A program made the position numbers and the translations under genes. Positions 8,350-17,378 of a stretch of 64,000 nt of DNA are shown here, piece by piece. The first letter of the stretch is position 1, and each line of letters opens with the position of its first letter. Source of the stretch: Fibrobacterota bacterium (GTDB taxonomy: Bacteria > Fibrobacterota > Fibrobacteria > UBA11236); NCBI GenBank assembly GCA_028287505.1, contig JAQBPN010000114.1:24141-88140 (forward strand), read 5' to 3'. Under the pieces are notes generated by a model. The model was not told where the DNA came from. It ran no database searches and saw only the letters and a list, made by a program, of their open reading frames with translations.

Positions 8350-8793
8350 TCAGCCGCATCCTCCTCCGGAAATTTGGCTGACGATATCATAGGTCTGGCC
8401 CGCGGTTCCCTTCTTCAATGCATCGGTCTTTTTGATCAGGAAGTTTTCCGGGACCGGGTGATCGCAAGTCATCCGGGGGCTTTGTTTGACCTTCACGTTT
8501 TTCAATGGGACGATTCCACCATCCGCATAAAGGATGTCCAAGGTATAGACACCCGGATTTCCATAGATTGCCATCCTTGAGCCGGATGTATCGAACCATA
8601 CATTACTTGAGTCCGGTGAAATCATTTTGATTTTCCGAGGCAGAAGCGTGTCCCCGCTTGCATTCACGGTGACGATGGATAGCGCGGGGGAGGCGCATCC
8701 CGTACAAGTTTCACCGGTTGGAGTGCATTGCACGAGGATGATTAACATCAAAAGACACAGGGACATGAAAAGGGAACCGGATAGTCTTTGCAA
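8350..8793 (-). CDS. lipoprotein of unknown function
   Basis: A 147-residue protein with a lipoprotein signal (SLFMSLCLLMLIILVQC, Cys as +1). The mature part has a TCTGC pair, a beta-rich middle (VNASGDTLLPRKIKM, then YGNPGVYTLDILYADGG) and a C-terminal GGGCG. The start is TTG at 8793 because the first ATG, nine codons later, leaves a very short signal. It follows the preceding lipoprotein gene by 3 bases, so it is the last gene of the minus-strand metallopeptidase cluster. It could be a periplasmic immunity or accessory lipoprotein, but that rests only on position. Confidence 0.6.
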   Translation of the reverse strand: MQRLSGSLFMSLCLLMLIILVQCTPTGETCTGCASPALSIVTVNASGDTLLPRKIKMISPDSSNVWFDTSGSRMAIYGNPGVYTLDILYADGGIVPLKNVKVKQSPRMTCDHPVPENFLIKKTDALKKGTAGQTYDIVSQISGGGCG

Positions 8794-8796
8794 GTT

Positions 8797-9591
8797 CTAA
8801 TGGCTTTCCGAGATTGCGACCCACTCCGACGCCAACTCGAACCGCCCCTCCAGACAAGTTTTTCCAGCGCCCAGCGTTCCATCCTGCGGCGATCCCCGGA
8901 CGATGGCCTTCACCCAGCGCGTCCCTTTGGGCAGGGCCACCAGGCAGCGGCCGCCGGAAAACAGGTTCTTGGCGCAGGCCGCGGCGACTGTCACTTGGGA
9001 GTCCGCCTGTGCGTCCTTGCTTCCGAACAGAACCTTGATGTCCGGGCTGTTTCCCAACCAGGCTTCCCGGGACTTGCCGGAGGTGAGGCGTAAAGCCGCG
9101 GAATCCCTTCCTTTGTTCGCTTGCAGCGCCAGCGAATCGGTCCAGAGGGGATGGGATTCCAGCGTATCCAGCATCGCATCCTTCCAGTCTTCGAGGGCTT
9201 CCAGGGGATCGGTGTTGTCCGGGTGCGAGGAAACGGTCCGTTGCAGGGTATCGTCCAGAACGATGCGGATCGAGGGAGAGCCTGCCATCATTTTCCAATC
9301 CTTTTTCGCCACCACTTTGGATGCGAGTCCGCGCGCCCGGACATAGCCTTCCGGAGCGATGGCTCCCGCATAGTATCCCACCAGGGCGGCGGCGACCTGG
9401 TTGCGGGCATGGCGGACGGCGAAGCAGGAATCCTGCCGGCACCAGAGCGAGGATGTGTTCTGGCCGAACCCGACGTAACGTCCGATGCAAAGCGAGCCGC
9501 CTGCCGCGGGCCGCAACGGAGGCTTCGCCTGGCAGGCCATGAAAAATGACCCGGCCAAGAGGGCTATCCAGTGTACCTTGGGCGTTACCAG
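8797..9591 (-). CDS. lipoprotein of unknown function, probable CTG start
   Basis: A predicted lipoprotein. Reading from CTG 9591 gives MVTPKVHWIALLAGSFFMAC, with a basic start, hydrophobic core and lipobox ending at Cys. No ATG or GTG gives a usable signal: the only nearby ATG is two codons before that Cys. GGAGGA sits 6 bases before the CTG, inside the last codons of the upstream gene, whose stop overlaps, so translation is probably coupled. A TTG at 9558 is the alternative start. The mature protein is mixed alpha/beta with paired Cys; no family is recognised. The operon position after the metallopeptidase makes it a candidate immunity protein. Confidence 0.6.
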   Translation of the reverse strand: MVTPKVHWIALLAGSFFMACQAKPPLRPAAGGSLCIGRYVGFGQNTSSLWCRQDSCFAVRHARNQVAAALVGYYAGAIAPEGYVRARGLASKVVAKKDWKMMAGSPSIRIVLDDTLQRTVSSHPDNTDPLEALEDWKDAMLDTLESHPLWTDSLALQANKGRDSAALRLTSGKSREAWLGNSPDIKVLFGSKDAQADSQVTVAAACAKNLFSGGRCLVALPKGTRWVKAIVRGSPQDGTLGAGKTCLEGRFELASEWVAISESH

Positions 9592-10463
9592 GAGAATTCC
9601 TCCGAGAAGACGGCGCCGTTGAAAACGGGCAGGCCCGCCAGGGTGTCGGAAGCGAGATACAGCTCCAGGGCGAGCATGCCCAAAGGGCGGCCTTCGTCCA
9701 GCGGCTCCAGGGGGAATTCCACATCCAGCACCAGGGGAGAGCCCGCCTTGACCGGCACCAGTTGCAGGCTGTCCAGGGCGGGAAGCGCCGCCCGGGTGGT
9801 CTTGATGGAGATGGGCAGGGACGTCACGCCGGGCGCCTCCGGCGGCCTGGCTCCATAGCGCAAGGTCAGGGCCAAGAGGCCCCGGTCGACAGGGCTCGCG
9901 GGGTGGGCCAGATGGATGGTTTCGGGACCGGGATTTTCGACCTGGATGCGCGCCTTCAGTTTGCCCGCCTGGGATTGCGCCGACGTTACCTTCAGCTCCA
10001 GACGCCATGCGGGATCCGGGCAGGCGGAAGCTTCCCAGACGCTCAGGGCGGCCAGCATGTTTTCAATGGCTTCGGGGGCGTCCGGAGGCATCGGACCCCA
10101 TTGGAAGGAAAAGAATTTTCCGTCCGCGACCACCTGCAGCCTGCGCAGCAAATCCCGGGGAGAGGGCGGCTCCGCGCGGAAGGTGTCGATGCCGCTTTTT
10201 TCCAACAGATCGAGAAAGGTGAGGACGGCTTCCGGATCCACCCGGCCGCGGAACAGCCCCGGCGGCAAGACGGGCGTGTCGGCGCCGGGCCGACGCCGGA
10301 ACAGGGTAGCTTCTCCGTTACCCTTGATTTCGAGGCGGGTTTCCCGTTCGGGAACTCCTCCGACGTTCCTCCCGGAGAACACGGCATACGCGATGGCGGC
10401 CCGGGGGAGCGAATCCTGCCGATGATTGCGGACGGCCTCGATGGCCTCGGCCAAGCCTTTCAT
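9585..10463 (-). CDS. cytoplasmic protein of unknown function paired with the metallopeptidase
   Basis: A 292-residue protein without a signal peptide or membrane segment. It opens MKGLAEAIEAVRNHRQDSLPRAAIAYAVFSGRNVGG and ends in a beta-rich region (LKARIQVENPGPETIHLAH, then VLDVEFPLEPL) that looks like an immunoglobulin-type sandwich. Its start ATG overlaps the metallopeptidase stop (ATGA at 10460-10463), and its end overlaps the next gene start, so the three are translationally linked. I recognise no family. A chaperone, adaptor or immunity role for the upstream enzyme is inferred only from this tight coupling. Confidence 0.6.
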   Translation of the reverse strand: MKGLAEAIEAVRNHRQDSLPRAAIAYAVFSGRNVGGVPERETRLEIKGNGEATLFRRRPGADTPVLPPGLFRGRVDPEAVLTFLDLLEKSGIDTFRAEPPSPRDLLRRLQVVADGKFFSFQWGPMPPDAPEAIENMLAALSVWEASACPDPAWRLELKVTSAQSQAGKLKARIQVENPGPETIHLAHPASPVDRGLLALTLRYGARPPEAPGVTSLPISIKTTRAALPALDSLQLVPVKAGSPLVLDVEFPLEPLDEGRPLGMLALELYLASDTLAGLPVFNGAVFSEEFSW

Positions 10464-12211
10464 GGATTCTCCTTGGGATAAATGGCGATGAACTCGGAGT
10501 CGACGGCGGTTTTCGACTTCAGCAGTTGTTTGGCCGTCTCCGCGAAATTCACGTAGTGGCGCTTCTTGACCTTGGTCATGTTCTGGCCCATGATGCTGTC
10601 CTCATTGATGCCGCCGACGAGCCCGTCGCCGTCGGGAGTGGTGAGGTCCACAGCTCCACCCGTGTATTCGTCCGGAAGCCCTACCAGATGCCCGGTCTCA
10701 TGGGCCGCCATGCTGATATCGTCATCTTCCAGGGAAAAAGTCGCCGCGTCGGAACGGAAATATCCCGCGCACATGGCGATGGAATGCGCTTCCCAGGTCG
10801 TGACCACTTCGAACTCAAGAGTCAGCTCCAGCTTGTACCCGCAGCCTCCGTCGTCCACGCCCTTGGGGCAGCACTTGGGCCGCAGTAGCGCCTTTTCCGT
10901 AAAGCGGTCGTGCGTGTCCTTGATCCAATCGGCCCGTTTTTTCGCATAGGCGGTCTTATTGAAATCATAGTCGGCGAAAGCCTCGGGCCAATTCACGCCC
11001 GTTCTGCCCCGCAATTCGAAATGGGTTCCCTCTTTGGCGAAGGTGGCGTTCCAATATTCGCTGTCGGTGGGGACGAATCCGGCGGGCATGTCCACCCAAG
11101 CCGTTCCGTTATGGTATTTGGTGGGGAGTTCACCCACCCCGTCGGTCTTGGCCCAACGGTACTTGTCGCGGGGATACCCCGCGCGCCCGGTAATGCCCGC
11201 GGCGCGGCTCATATTCACGTATGTCCCGTACCAACCCTTGCGGACCTTCTTCTTGACATGGACCTTGTGGACGCCGCCTTCGATTTTCTGGGTGAACTCG
11301 CTGTGCACTCCGAAACCGCTCCAGGTATAGTCCTGGCTGAAGGTTTTCGCATCGGCGGCGATCACCAGCTTCAGCTTGAAGGTTTTCTTGGCCGCCTCCT
11401 TGTCGGTGCCCAGGGAATATTCAGCCGACGCTTCGGTTTCCGCGGGCAACGCGCCCGCTACCAGGCGCACGCCGCAAAGGCAAGGAGACCAGGCGTATTC
11501 CAACCTGCCAGCCTTCGCCTTGACCTTCACCTCGATGGCCTTCTCGGTCTTGAGGGTAATCTTGAGAGTCACCTCGGTGTCGTCGGCAAGCCCCGTGTCG
11601 GCCATGACCTTGACCGGCGCGCCCATCCAGCCTTCGTCCCTTTCGAAGCGGACGTTGGTGGCGAACCGCTTCTTGGCGGTGATGGGCGCGCTTTCCTCTT
11701 CCTTGGATTTGCTGTGCTTGGCGGTGAAGACATACTTGCATTCGTCAGGCAGCTTTCCGGCATCCCGGTACGCGGGAATGAACAGGGTGAACTCCGCCGT
11801 CGCCTTGCCTCCCACCAGATTGCCGTTTTGGGACGGGCGGAATTCCTCCCGCTTTCCGTCCGGCGGCAAGGCCACCAGCTTGAACTCGATCCTGGAAAGA
11901 TGGGCGATCTCATCCGGAACCACGCCTTGGACGCTGACGGAAATCTTCTCGTTGAAAATGGGCTTCTGCTCTCCCCACTTCAAGTTGGAGAGCGTGACCT
12001 TGGGTTCTTCCGGTTTAGGCTTGGGCGGTTCGACCATGGCTTCCGGTTCGGCTTCCGCCTCCGCCGGCGTTCCCGGAGTTGCGCCGCCGCGTCCTCCGCC
12101 CGGCTTTCCGCCCACGCCCCCCTGCTTGGGCTTGACGAAAGTGTCCTTTTTGGGCTTCGGATTCATGTCATCCGGAGTGCCTAAGAGTCCGTGCGTGCCG
12201 TGAGGAGCCAT
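10460..12211 (-). CDS. metzincin-like zinc metallopeptidase without signal peptide; candidate injected effector
   Basis: A 583-residue protein. Residues 1-70 are a Pro/Gly/Glu-rich linker. Residues 75-190 form a beta-sandwich module (LSRIEFKLVALPPDGKRE, TLFIPAYRDAG, CKYVFTAKHSKSKE) clearly related to the product of the gene at 50581. The C-terminus carries SMAAHETGHLVGLPDEY, an HExxHxxGxxD zinc site with its first His near residue 504, followed by NEDSIMGQ as a probable Met-turn, which are metzincin hallmarks. Four nearby Cys (KCCPKG, GCGYK, AMCAG) may form disulphides. No signal peptide is visible from any start, so export would need a dedicated machine. ATG 12211 is preferred over ATG 12166; neither has a strong ribosome site. 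Confidence 0.75.
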   Translation of the reverse strand: MAPHGTHGLLGTPDDMNPKPKKDTFVKPKQGGVGGKPGGGRGGATPGTPAEAEAEPEAMVEPPKPKPEEPKVTLSNLKWGEQKPIFNEKISVSVQGVVPDEIAHLSRIEFKLVALPPDGKREEFRPSQNGNLVGGKATAEFTLFIPAYRDAGKLPDECKYVFTAKHSKSKEEESAPITAKKRFATNVRFERDEGWMGAPVKVMADTGLADDTEVTLKITLKTEKAIEVKVKAKAGRLEYAWSPCLCGVRLVAGALPAETEASAEYSLGTDKEAAKKTFKLKLVIAADAKTFSQDYTWSGFGVHSEFTQKIEGGVHKVHVKKKVRKGWYGTYVNMSRAAGITGRAGYPRDKYRWAKTDGVGELPTKYHNGTAWVDMPAGFVPTDSEYWNATFAKEGTHFELRGRTGVNWPEAFADYDFNKTAYAKKRADWIKDTHDRFTEKALLRPKCCPKGVDDGGCGYKLELTLEFEVVTTWEAHSIAMCAGYFRSDAATFSLEDDDISMAAHETGHLVGLPDEYTGGAVDLTTPDGDGLVGGINEDSIMGQNMTKVKKRHYVNFAETAKQLLKSKTAVDSEFIAIYPKENP

Positions 12212-12260
12212 GTTTGCCCAGCTTTCCCCTTTACTGAAAGATGTGAAACGACAGAGACTG

Positions 12261-13502
12261 CTACTTTCCAAAAATGAATCTGCGGGTATGGCTCAATCCG
12301 CCTGAAGCAAGACGCAGGAAATAGATGCCTTCGGGCGACCCTTCGGCGTCGAAGACGGCCTCATGGTTTCCTTGCTTCAGTTCCGAATGCATCAGGGTGG
12401 CGGTTTTCTTTCCCTTCGTATCATACACGCTGAGATCGACCATGCCTTGATGGCCGACTTCGAAACCGATTTTCGTTCCCGCCCGGATAACCCTGCCAAG
12501 GTTCCCATCAAAACCGGATGCCGCGGCGTCTTGATGGGGAAGGATGGAGGAGGTCATCTGCGCCAATGGCCGCTTCCAGAGTCCATCAAAGGTCCCGGCG
12601 AAGAAATCGGCGCCGTTGATAAAAAGGGCATTGGTCCGGCAATCCCGGGGCAATCCCGTATTGACGGGAACCCAGCCGGCTCCGTCGTCGGATGAGCGGT
12701 AGACGCCTTCGCCAAGCGCCCCGGCGAAAAGAAAACCGCCGCCTACGGCGAGCGACATGATCCGGGTGGAATCCGTCATTCCCGCGATGGTTCGGGTCCA
12801 GGACGCGCCATTGTTCGAAGAGCGATACACGCCTTTGTTGCCGATGGCCGCGAACAGATTGGTCCCCCTGACCACTATGGCCATGATCTCCGGCGCCGCG
12901 GGCAATCCATCGCTGGCCAGGTCCCAGGAAGCGCCGTTATCGGAGGAACGGTACATGCCGGAGCCCCAGGTGGCCGCAAAGAAGTCGGCGCCGATTTCGG
13001 CTATCGAAGTGATCGAGACAAATGCCGGAAATCCGGCGGCCGGGGTCCAACTGGCGCCCTTGTCCGAGGAGCGGAAGAGGCCGCGATCGGTCCCGACAAG
13101 CAGGTCGGCGCCGTTGAATGCGATGCATCGGATGACGATGGAGTCCGACATGCCGGAATTGGTTTTGATCCAGGAAGTTCCCTTGTCCGGAGATTGGTAT
13201 AGGCCGGAGCCCCAGGTCCCGGCGAAAAGACGGGCGCCGCTTGCCGCCAGGGACCAGATGGCGGCCGACAATCCGGAATTGACCGGAGTCCAGGAGGCGC
13301 CGTTGTCGTCGGAACGGGATACTCCCTCGCTGGTCCCGGCAAATAAGTTACCGTCGATCGCGGTAAAGGATTGGACCGCTCCCCCTTTGGGTTCGGCGAT
13401 ATTCACCCATTGGGCCCGGCAGACGCTGAAGGAAAGCAGAAAAAGCAGACAGCCCGGCATGAAGCGCTGCGGCTTGAACTTCGGAAATGTATGGATATGC
13501 AT
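12261..13502 (-). CDS. secreted BNR-repeat beta-propeller with C-terminal sorting-like domain
   Basis: A signal peptide (KPQRFMPGCLLFLLSFSVCRAQ) precedes about seven propeller repeats of the form LFAGTWGSGLYQSPDKGTSW, the Asp-box (S-x-D-x-G-x-x-W) pattern of sialidase, sortilin and photosynthesis-stability-factor propellers. The last 80 residues (VDLSVYDTKGKKTATLMHSE, then GSPEGIYFLRLASGG, then HTRRFIFGK) are an immunoglobulin-like C-terminal domain of the FlgD/type IX sorting type, common in FCB bacteria. No enzyme active site is visible, so binding or adhesion is likelier. The start at 13502 is by signal-peptide logic; no strong ribosome site is seen. The gap to the metallopeptidase start is about 50 bases. 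Confidence 0.75.
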   Translation of the reverse strand: MHIHTFPKFKPQRFMPGCLLFLLSFSVCRAQWVNIAEPKGGAVQSFTAIDGNLFAGTSEGVSRSDDNGASWTPVNSGLSAAIWSLAASGARLFAGTWGSGLYQSPDKGTSWIKTNSGMSDSIVIRCIAFNGADLLVGTDRGLFRSSDKGASWTPAAGFPAFVSITSIAEIGADFFAATWGSGMYRSSDNGASWDLASDGLPAAPEIMAIVVRGTNLFAAIGNKGVYRSSNNGASWTRTIAGMTDSTRIMSLAVGGGFLFAGALGEGVYRSSDDGAGWVPVNTGLPRDCRTNALFINGADFFAGTFDGLWKRPLAQMTSSILPHQDAAASGFDGNLGRVIRAGTKIGFEVGHQGMVDLSVYDTKGKKTATLMHSELKQGNHEAVFDAEGSPEGIYFLRLASGGLSHTRRFIFGK

Positions 13503-13568
13503 GGTGTGACAGAATCTAATTACCAACGCCCTTTATGCGGATCGATTGCGGCAAAATCAATCGGCGGC

Positions 13569-16500
13569 TTACCTGGTCTTGGCGCTCAAAAGGTCCCGCA
13601 CTTCGTCCAGGATCATATGCGGCAGAAAGGGCTTTTGGATGAAATGGCTGTCGGTGGGCGTAACCCCGTTCTGCACCACCGGAGTCTCGATGTACCCCGA
13701 CATGAACAGCACGCGCACGTCCGGACGCAACAGGCGCAATTGCTGGATCATCTGGATACCGTCCATTCTGGGCATCACCACGTCGGTAATGACCAGGTCG
13801 ATGGTTCCCGGATGGCCGCGGCCTATTTCCAATCCTTCGGCCCCGTCCTTCCCTTCCAGAACCCGATAACCCTGATCCGTCAAGACCTGCTTGACCAGCC
13901 GCCTGACCGAGGTTTCATCCTCGACCAGCAGGATGGTCGCCTCGTCCCGGGAGGAAGCGCCGTGTTCGGCCGGGGCGGCGGGAGCCGCGGGCTCTCCGGC
14001 TTCGGCCACGGGAAAGTACACGGTGAAGATGGAGCCTTTGCCCGGCTCGCTTTCTATGAAGATGCGCCCTCCGCTCTGGGTGATGATGCCGTACACGGTG
14101 GACAATCCCAACCCCGATCCCTTGCCGAACGCCTTGGTCGTGAAAAACGGTTCGAATACCTGGGCCTTGACCTCCGCGCTCATGCCGGTCCCGTTATCCT
14201 GCACGGCCAGCATGGCATACAAGCCGGGCGCCAGGGACCGATTGTCCTTGGAAACCGTTATTGAACGGGTCCTGATGGTTATCCTCCCTCCGGCCCCGAT
14301 GGCGTCGCGGGCGTTCACCGCCAGATTCAGCACCACCTGCTCGATCTTGCCGGGGTCGACCTTTATGGTCCGCAAGGCGGGATCGAGCGCCAGGTCCAGT
14401 TCAATGTTCTCGCCGATGAGACGCTTCAGCAGCTTCCCCAGATCCAGGATGAGGACGTTCAGGTCCACGATCCTGATCGAGAGCACTTGCTTGCGGGAAT
14501 AGGCGAGCAACTGCCGGGTCAGGTCCGCGGCCTTCGCCCCGGCATTCTTTATTTCGGAAAGGTATTCCCTCACGGGAGAGGTCTCATCCGTCAGTTGCAG
14601 GGACAGCTCGCTGTACCCGTTGATGGCCGTCAGGATATTGTTGAAATCATGGGCGATGCCGCCCGCCAATTTGCCGATGGACTCCATCTTCTGGGCCTGC
14701 AAAAGCTGATCTTGCGCACGGCGCAGGGACTCCTCAGAGGCCCTGCGTTCTATGGCCAGGGAGGCGGTGCGGGTCAGGGTGGCGAGCCGATTCAACTCCC
14801 CGTAGGCCGGATGCCGGGGTTCCCGGAAAAAAAGCGCGAAGGTGGCGAGGATCGTGCCGGAAGGGGAGAGGATGGGAAGGCACCAGCAGGCTTTGAATCC
14901 GTAGGCCAAGGCGGGGTCGCGGCCGTTCTTCCATTTGGGATCGGAGGCGATATCGCCCACTATCACGCCTACCCCGGTAAAGGCGGCGGTGCCGCACAAG
15001 CCCGCATCCCTGCCGACGGGAGAGCCTTCCATGGCCCGGAGATATTCTCCGGGAAGGCCCGGCGCCGCTCCATTTACCAACCGCCCATCGGAGGAAACCA
15101 GGAGGATGGCCGCATTGGCATCCGGGAACAGGGATTCGGCATTGCGCGTCACGGTCTCGAGCACAACGGGCAGGGGAGCCCTTTGGGCGATGGCCTCCAG
15201 GATGCTTTTTTGCGCCGCCAAATCGGCGCTGGCTTCTTCCGCCTTCTGCCGCGCCAGCACCTGCACGGTCACATCGAGGCCGAACACCAATATGCCTTCG
15301 ACATCCCCTTGGGCATTCCGCATCGGTTGATAGGTGATGCGGAAATAGAGGGGTTCCGGGCCCTTGCCCCGGTCTATATCGACCCGCCGTTCCTGGGCCG
15401 TATAGGCTTGGCCCTGGTAGACGCGGTCGAGGATTTCGAATGTGCCTTGGGATCCCAATTCCGGAAAGACGGTTCTGGCGGGATTGCCGATCAGATCCGT
15501 TTTGTTGACCAGATTGTAAACGAGGGGATTGGCGAAACCGAAGACATGTTCCGGCCCGCGCAGGATGCAGATCAGGGCCGGCGCCTGCATGAACAGGGCA
15601 TGCAACCAGGTCCGTTGCTGATCCGTTTCGGCATGGGCCCGGGTGTCGGCCAAGGCCTTGGCGACGCCATCGGCAACCAGCTCCAGATATTCCCGATACG
15701 CTTTATCCAGGGGGAGCCTGGGGCTGATGCCGAGGACGAGGATGCCGGCCGGCACGTTCGGGGAGCCGCCTTTGAGGGGCAGGACCAGGGCGTGGTCGCA
15801 GGGTTCCGGCCAAGGCGCGCCGGGCCGCGGGCGGAAGCGGCTTGCGAGTTTTTCCGCCAATACCGGTTGCCGGGCGCTGGCGACCTCGGCCAATGGCAAA
15901 AAGGTCCCGGTGGAATCGGAAAGCGGCACTGACATAGGGAGGTCGGAGCCATCCCGTTCAATCCCGGAACAGGCGGCCAACTCGGCATCGTTTCCCCTCT
16001 CGTTCAGCAAGTAGAGGAGCGAGAAGGGAATGTCGAGGCGTTCCGCTTCCAGTCGTTGGGATACCAGGTCCGCGGTTTCCTGGGCGGTGCCGCCCAAAAA
16101 GGCGGGATCCGAACAAGCCTGGATAAGGTTCAGGCGCCTTTCCGAGATCACGTTTTGGGTCGTCTCCGTTACGCAATTGAGTATTCCGCCAATCCCGCCG
16201 GACTCGTCCCATATGGGGCTATCGTTGGCGGTGAAATAGCACTCTTCCAGAAAGCCATGGCGAAGGACCGAAAACAACTGGCTTTCGTACAAGGTGGCTT
16301 TTCCGCTGAGCCGCAATCCTCTCAGGTGCGCGCCATAGAAGTCCCAGACTTCCGACCAGTTGCCTTCCGCCTTCCGGCCCAAGGCTGCCGGGTGCTTGGA
16401 TCCCAAAATGGGCCTGTAGGCATCGTTATAGATCTCTATCAGGTCCGGACCCCAGATGATATGCATGGCCAGCCGATTGGTCAGGATCATGCTTACCGCC

Positions 16501-16634
16501 GCCAGCAGGCTCGGGGGCCAGCCGGAGATTGGGCCGAGAGGCGTTTGGTCCCAATCCATGGCGCGGATAAGGGAGCCCATTTCGCCCCCCCCGTCCAGAG
16601 CGGGCGAAAGGAGATTGGGAACGGAGGTGTCCAT
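13569..16634 (-). CDS. hybrid sensor histidine kinase with PAS/GAF domains and receiver
   Basis: A 1021-residue soluble hybrid kinase. The order is a PAS-like domain (about 15-145, MDWDQTPLGPISGWPPSL), GAF (155-325), PAS (335-470), GAF (490-635), HisKA with phospho-His in GGIAHDFNNILTAINGYSEL (about 660), HATPase with DNGTGMS and GKGSGLGLSTVYGI (near 850), and a C-terminal receiver with phospho-Asp in VITDVVMPRMDG (about 950) and a KPF lysine. With no membrane helix, the signal must be cytosolic, perhaps a small molecule or redox state bound by PAS/GAF. GGGAGAG precedes the ATG. No response regulator gene is adjacent, so the output partner is elsewhere. Confidence 0.92.
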   Translation of the reverse strand: MDTSVPNLLSPALDGGGEMGSLIRAMDWDQTPLGPISGWPPSLLAAVSMILTNRLAMHIIWGPDLIEIYNDAYRPILGSKHPAALGRKAEGNWSEVWDFYGAHLRGLRLSGKATLYESQLFSVLRHGFLEECYFTANDSPIWDESGGIGGILNCVTETTQNVISERRLNLIQACSDPAFLGGTAQETADLVSQRLEAERLDIPFSLLYLLNERGNDAELAACSGIERDGSDLPMSVPLSDSTGTFLPLAEVASARQPVLAEKLASRFRPRPGAPWPEPCDHALVLPLKGGSPNVPAGILVLGISPRLPLDKAYREYLELVADGVAKALADTRAHAETDQQRTWLHALFMQAPALICILRGPEHVFGFANPLVYNLVNKTDLIGNPARTVFPELGSQGTFEILDRVYQGQAYTAQERRVDIDRGKGPEPLYFRITYQPMRNAQGDVEGILVFGLDVTVQVLARQKAEEASADLAAQKSILEAIAQRAPLPVVLETVTRNAESLFPDANAAILLVSSDGRLVNGAAPGLPGEYLRAMEGSPVGRDAGLCGTAAFTGVGVIVGDIASDPKWKNGRDPALAYGFKACWCLPILSPSGTILATFALFFREPRHPAYGELNRLATLTRTASLAIERRASEESLRRAQDQLLQAQKMESIGKLAGGIAHDFNNILTAINGYSELSLQLTDETSPVREYLSEIKNAGAKAADLTRQLLAYSRKQVLSIRIVDLNVLILDLGKLLKRLIGENIELDLALDPALRTIKVDPGKIEQVVLNLAVNARDAIGAGGRITIRTRSITVSKDNRSLAPGLYAMLAVQDNGTGMSAEVKAQVFEPFFTTKAFGKGSGLGLSTVYGIITQSGGRIFIESEPGKGSIFTVYFPVAEAGEPAAPAAPAEHGASSRDEATILLVEDETSVRRLVKQVLTDQGYRVLEGKDGAEGLEIGRGHPGTIDLVITDVVMPRMDGIQMIQQLRLLRPDVRVLFMSGYIETPVVQNGVTPTDSHFIQKPFLPHMILDEVRDLLSAKTR

Positions 16635-16721
16635 GGGAACTCTCCCAAAAGAAACAAATTATGTTTTTGTTGCGGGCCGGAGTGCAGGAGATCCGCTGCT
16701 TCGGTAAAGATCAAAATCCAA

Positions 16722-17378
16722 TCAAGGCCCGAACGAAACCATGCTCTGCCATTTTCTCGAGAATTCAATAGCGGGGAAATGAATCCACTTCAGATCCGGA
16801 TCCAGGATGCTGACCGCCATCTTGAAACGGGCAACCGTCTTCCCCATTATCGGAAACTTCAATTGGTACGATTTCACCTTCCCGGAATCCGCATCGGGAT
16901 AATACCAATTCCCTTTTTTGGGGCGAAGCGGGAATCCGCTTTGTTCGGAAGCGAATTCCACCATGGACACCGGGGCATATTCCCTTCCGCCGATTTCAAC
17001 CCGGACGGAATCCTTGACCAGGCTTGCCGGGGCATCCGCTTTGATCCAAAGGTTCATCTCCAGCAAAGTATCCGGGGCATCGTAGAAGGAGACGGGCCGG
17101 AGGAAATACACCGGGATCATGGGCACGAGGATTCCGGTCCAAGTGGCCCTCCGCTTGACCGGGCGGGCCAGGACCGTCAGCCAAATCGTGGTATCATCCT
17201 TCGCTGTCAAACGAATCGCATCGGGCGGAGAACCATCGCGGACTCCTCCGTGCGAATAGTTGAACCGGATCGCTTCTCCACCCGCCGCGCTCGGGGAATC
17301 GACCAGTCGTTTCGATAGGACGGTGCAGCCCGTCAAGATGGCGGCGATCGGCATCACCCGAAAAAAACCGCCCATCAC
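16722..17378 (-). CDS. lipoprotein of unknown function
   Basis: A 218-residue protein with a lipoprotein signal (MMGGFFRVMPIAAILTGC). The mature chain is mostly beta, with IRLTAKDDTTIWLTVLAR, a proline-rich ILVPMIPVYFLRP and a conserved-looking KGNWYYPDADSG near the end. I recognise no family. Its ATG overlaps the stop of the preceding gene as ATGA (17375-17378), so the two lipoproteins are translated together and probably act together in the periplasm. Confidence 0.6.
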   Translation of the reverse strand: MMGGFFRVMPIAAILTGCTVLSKRLVDSPSAAGGEAIRFNYSHGGVRDGSPPDAIRLTAKDDTTIWLTVLARPVKRRATWTGILVPMIPVYFLRPVSFYDAPDTLLEMNLWIKADAPASLVKDSVRVEIGGREYAPVSMVEFASEQSGFPLRPKKGNWYYPDADSGKVKSYQLKFPIMGKTVARFKMAVSILDPDLKWIHFPAIEFSRKWQSMVSFGP

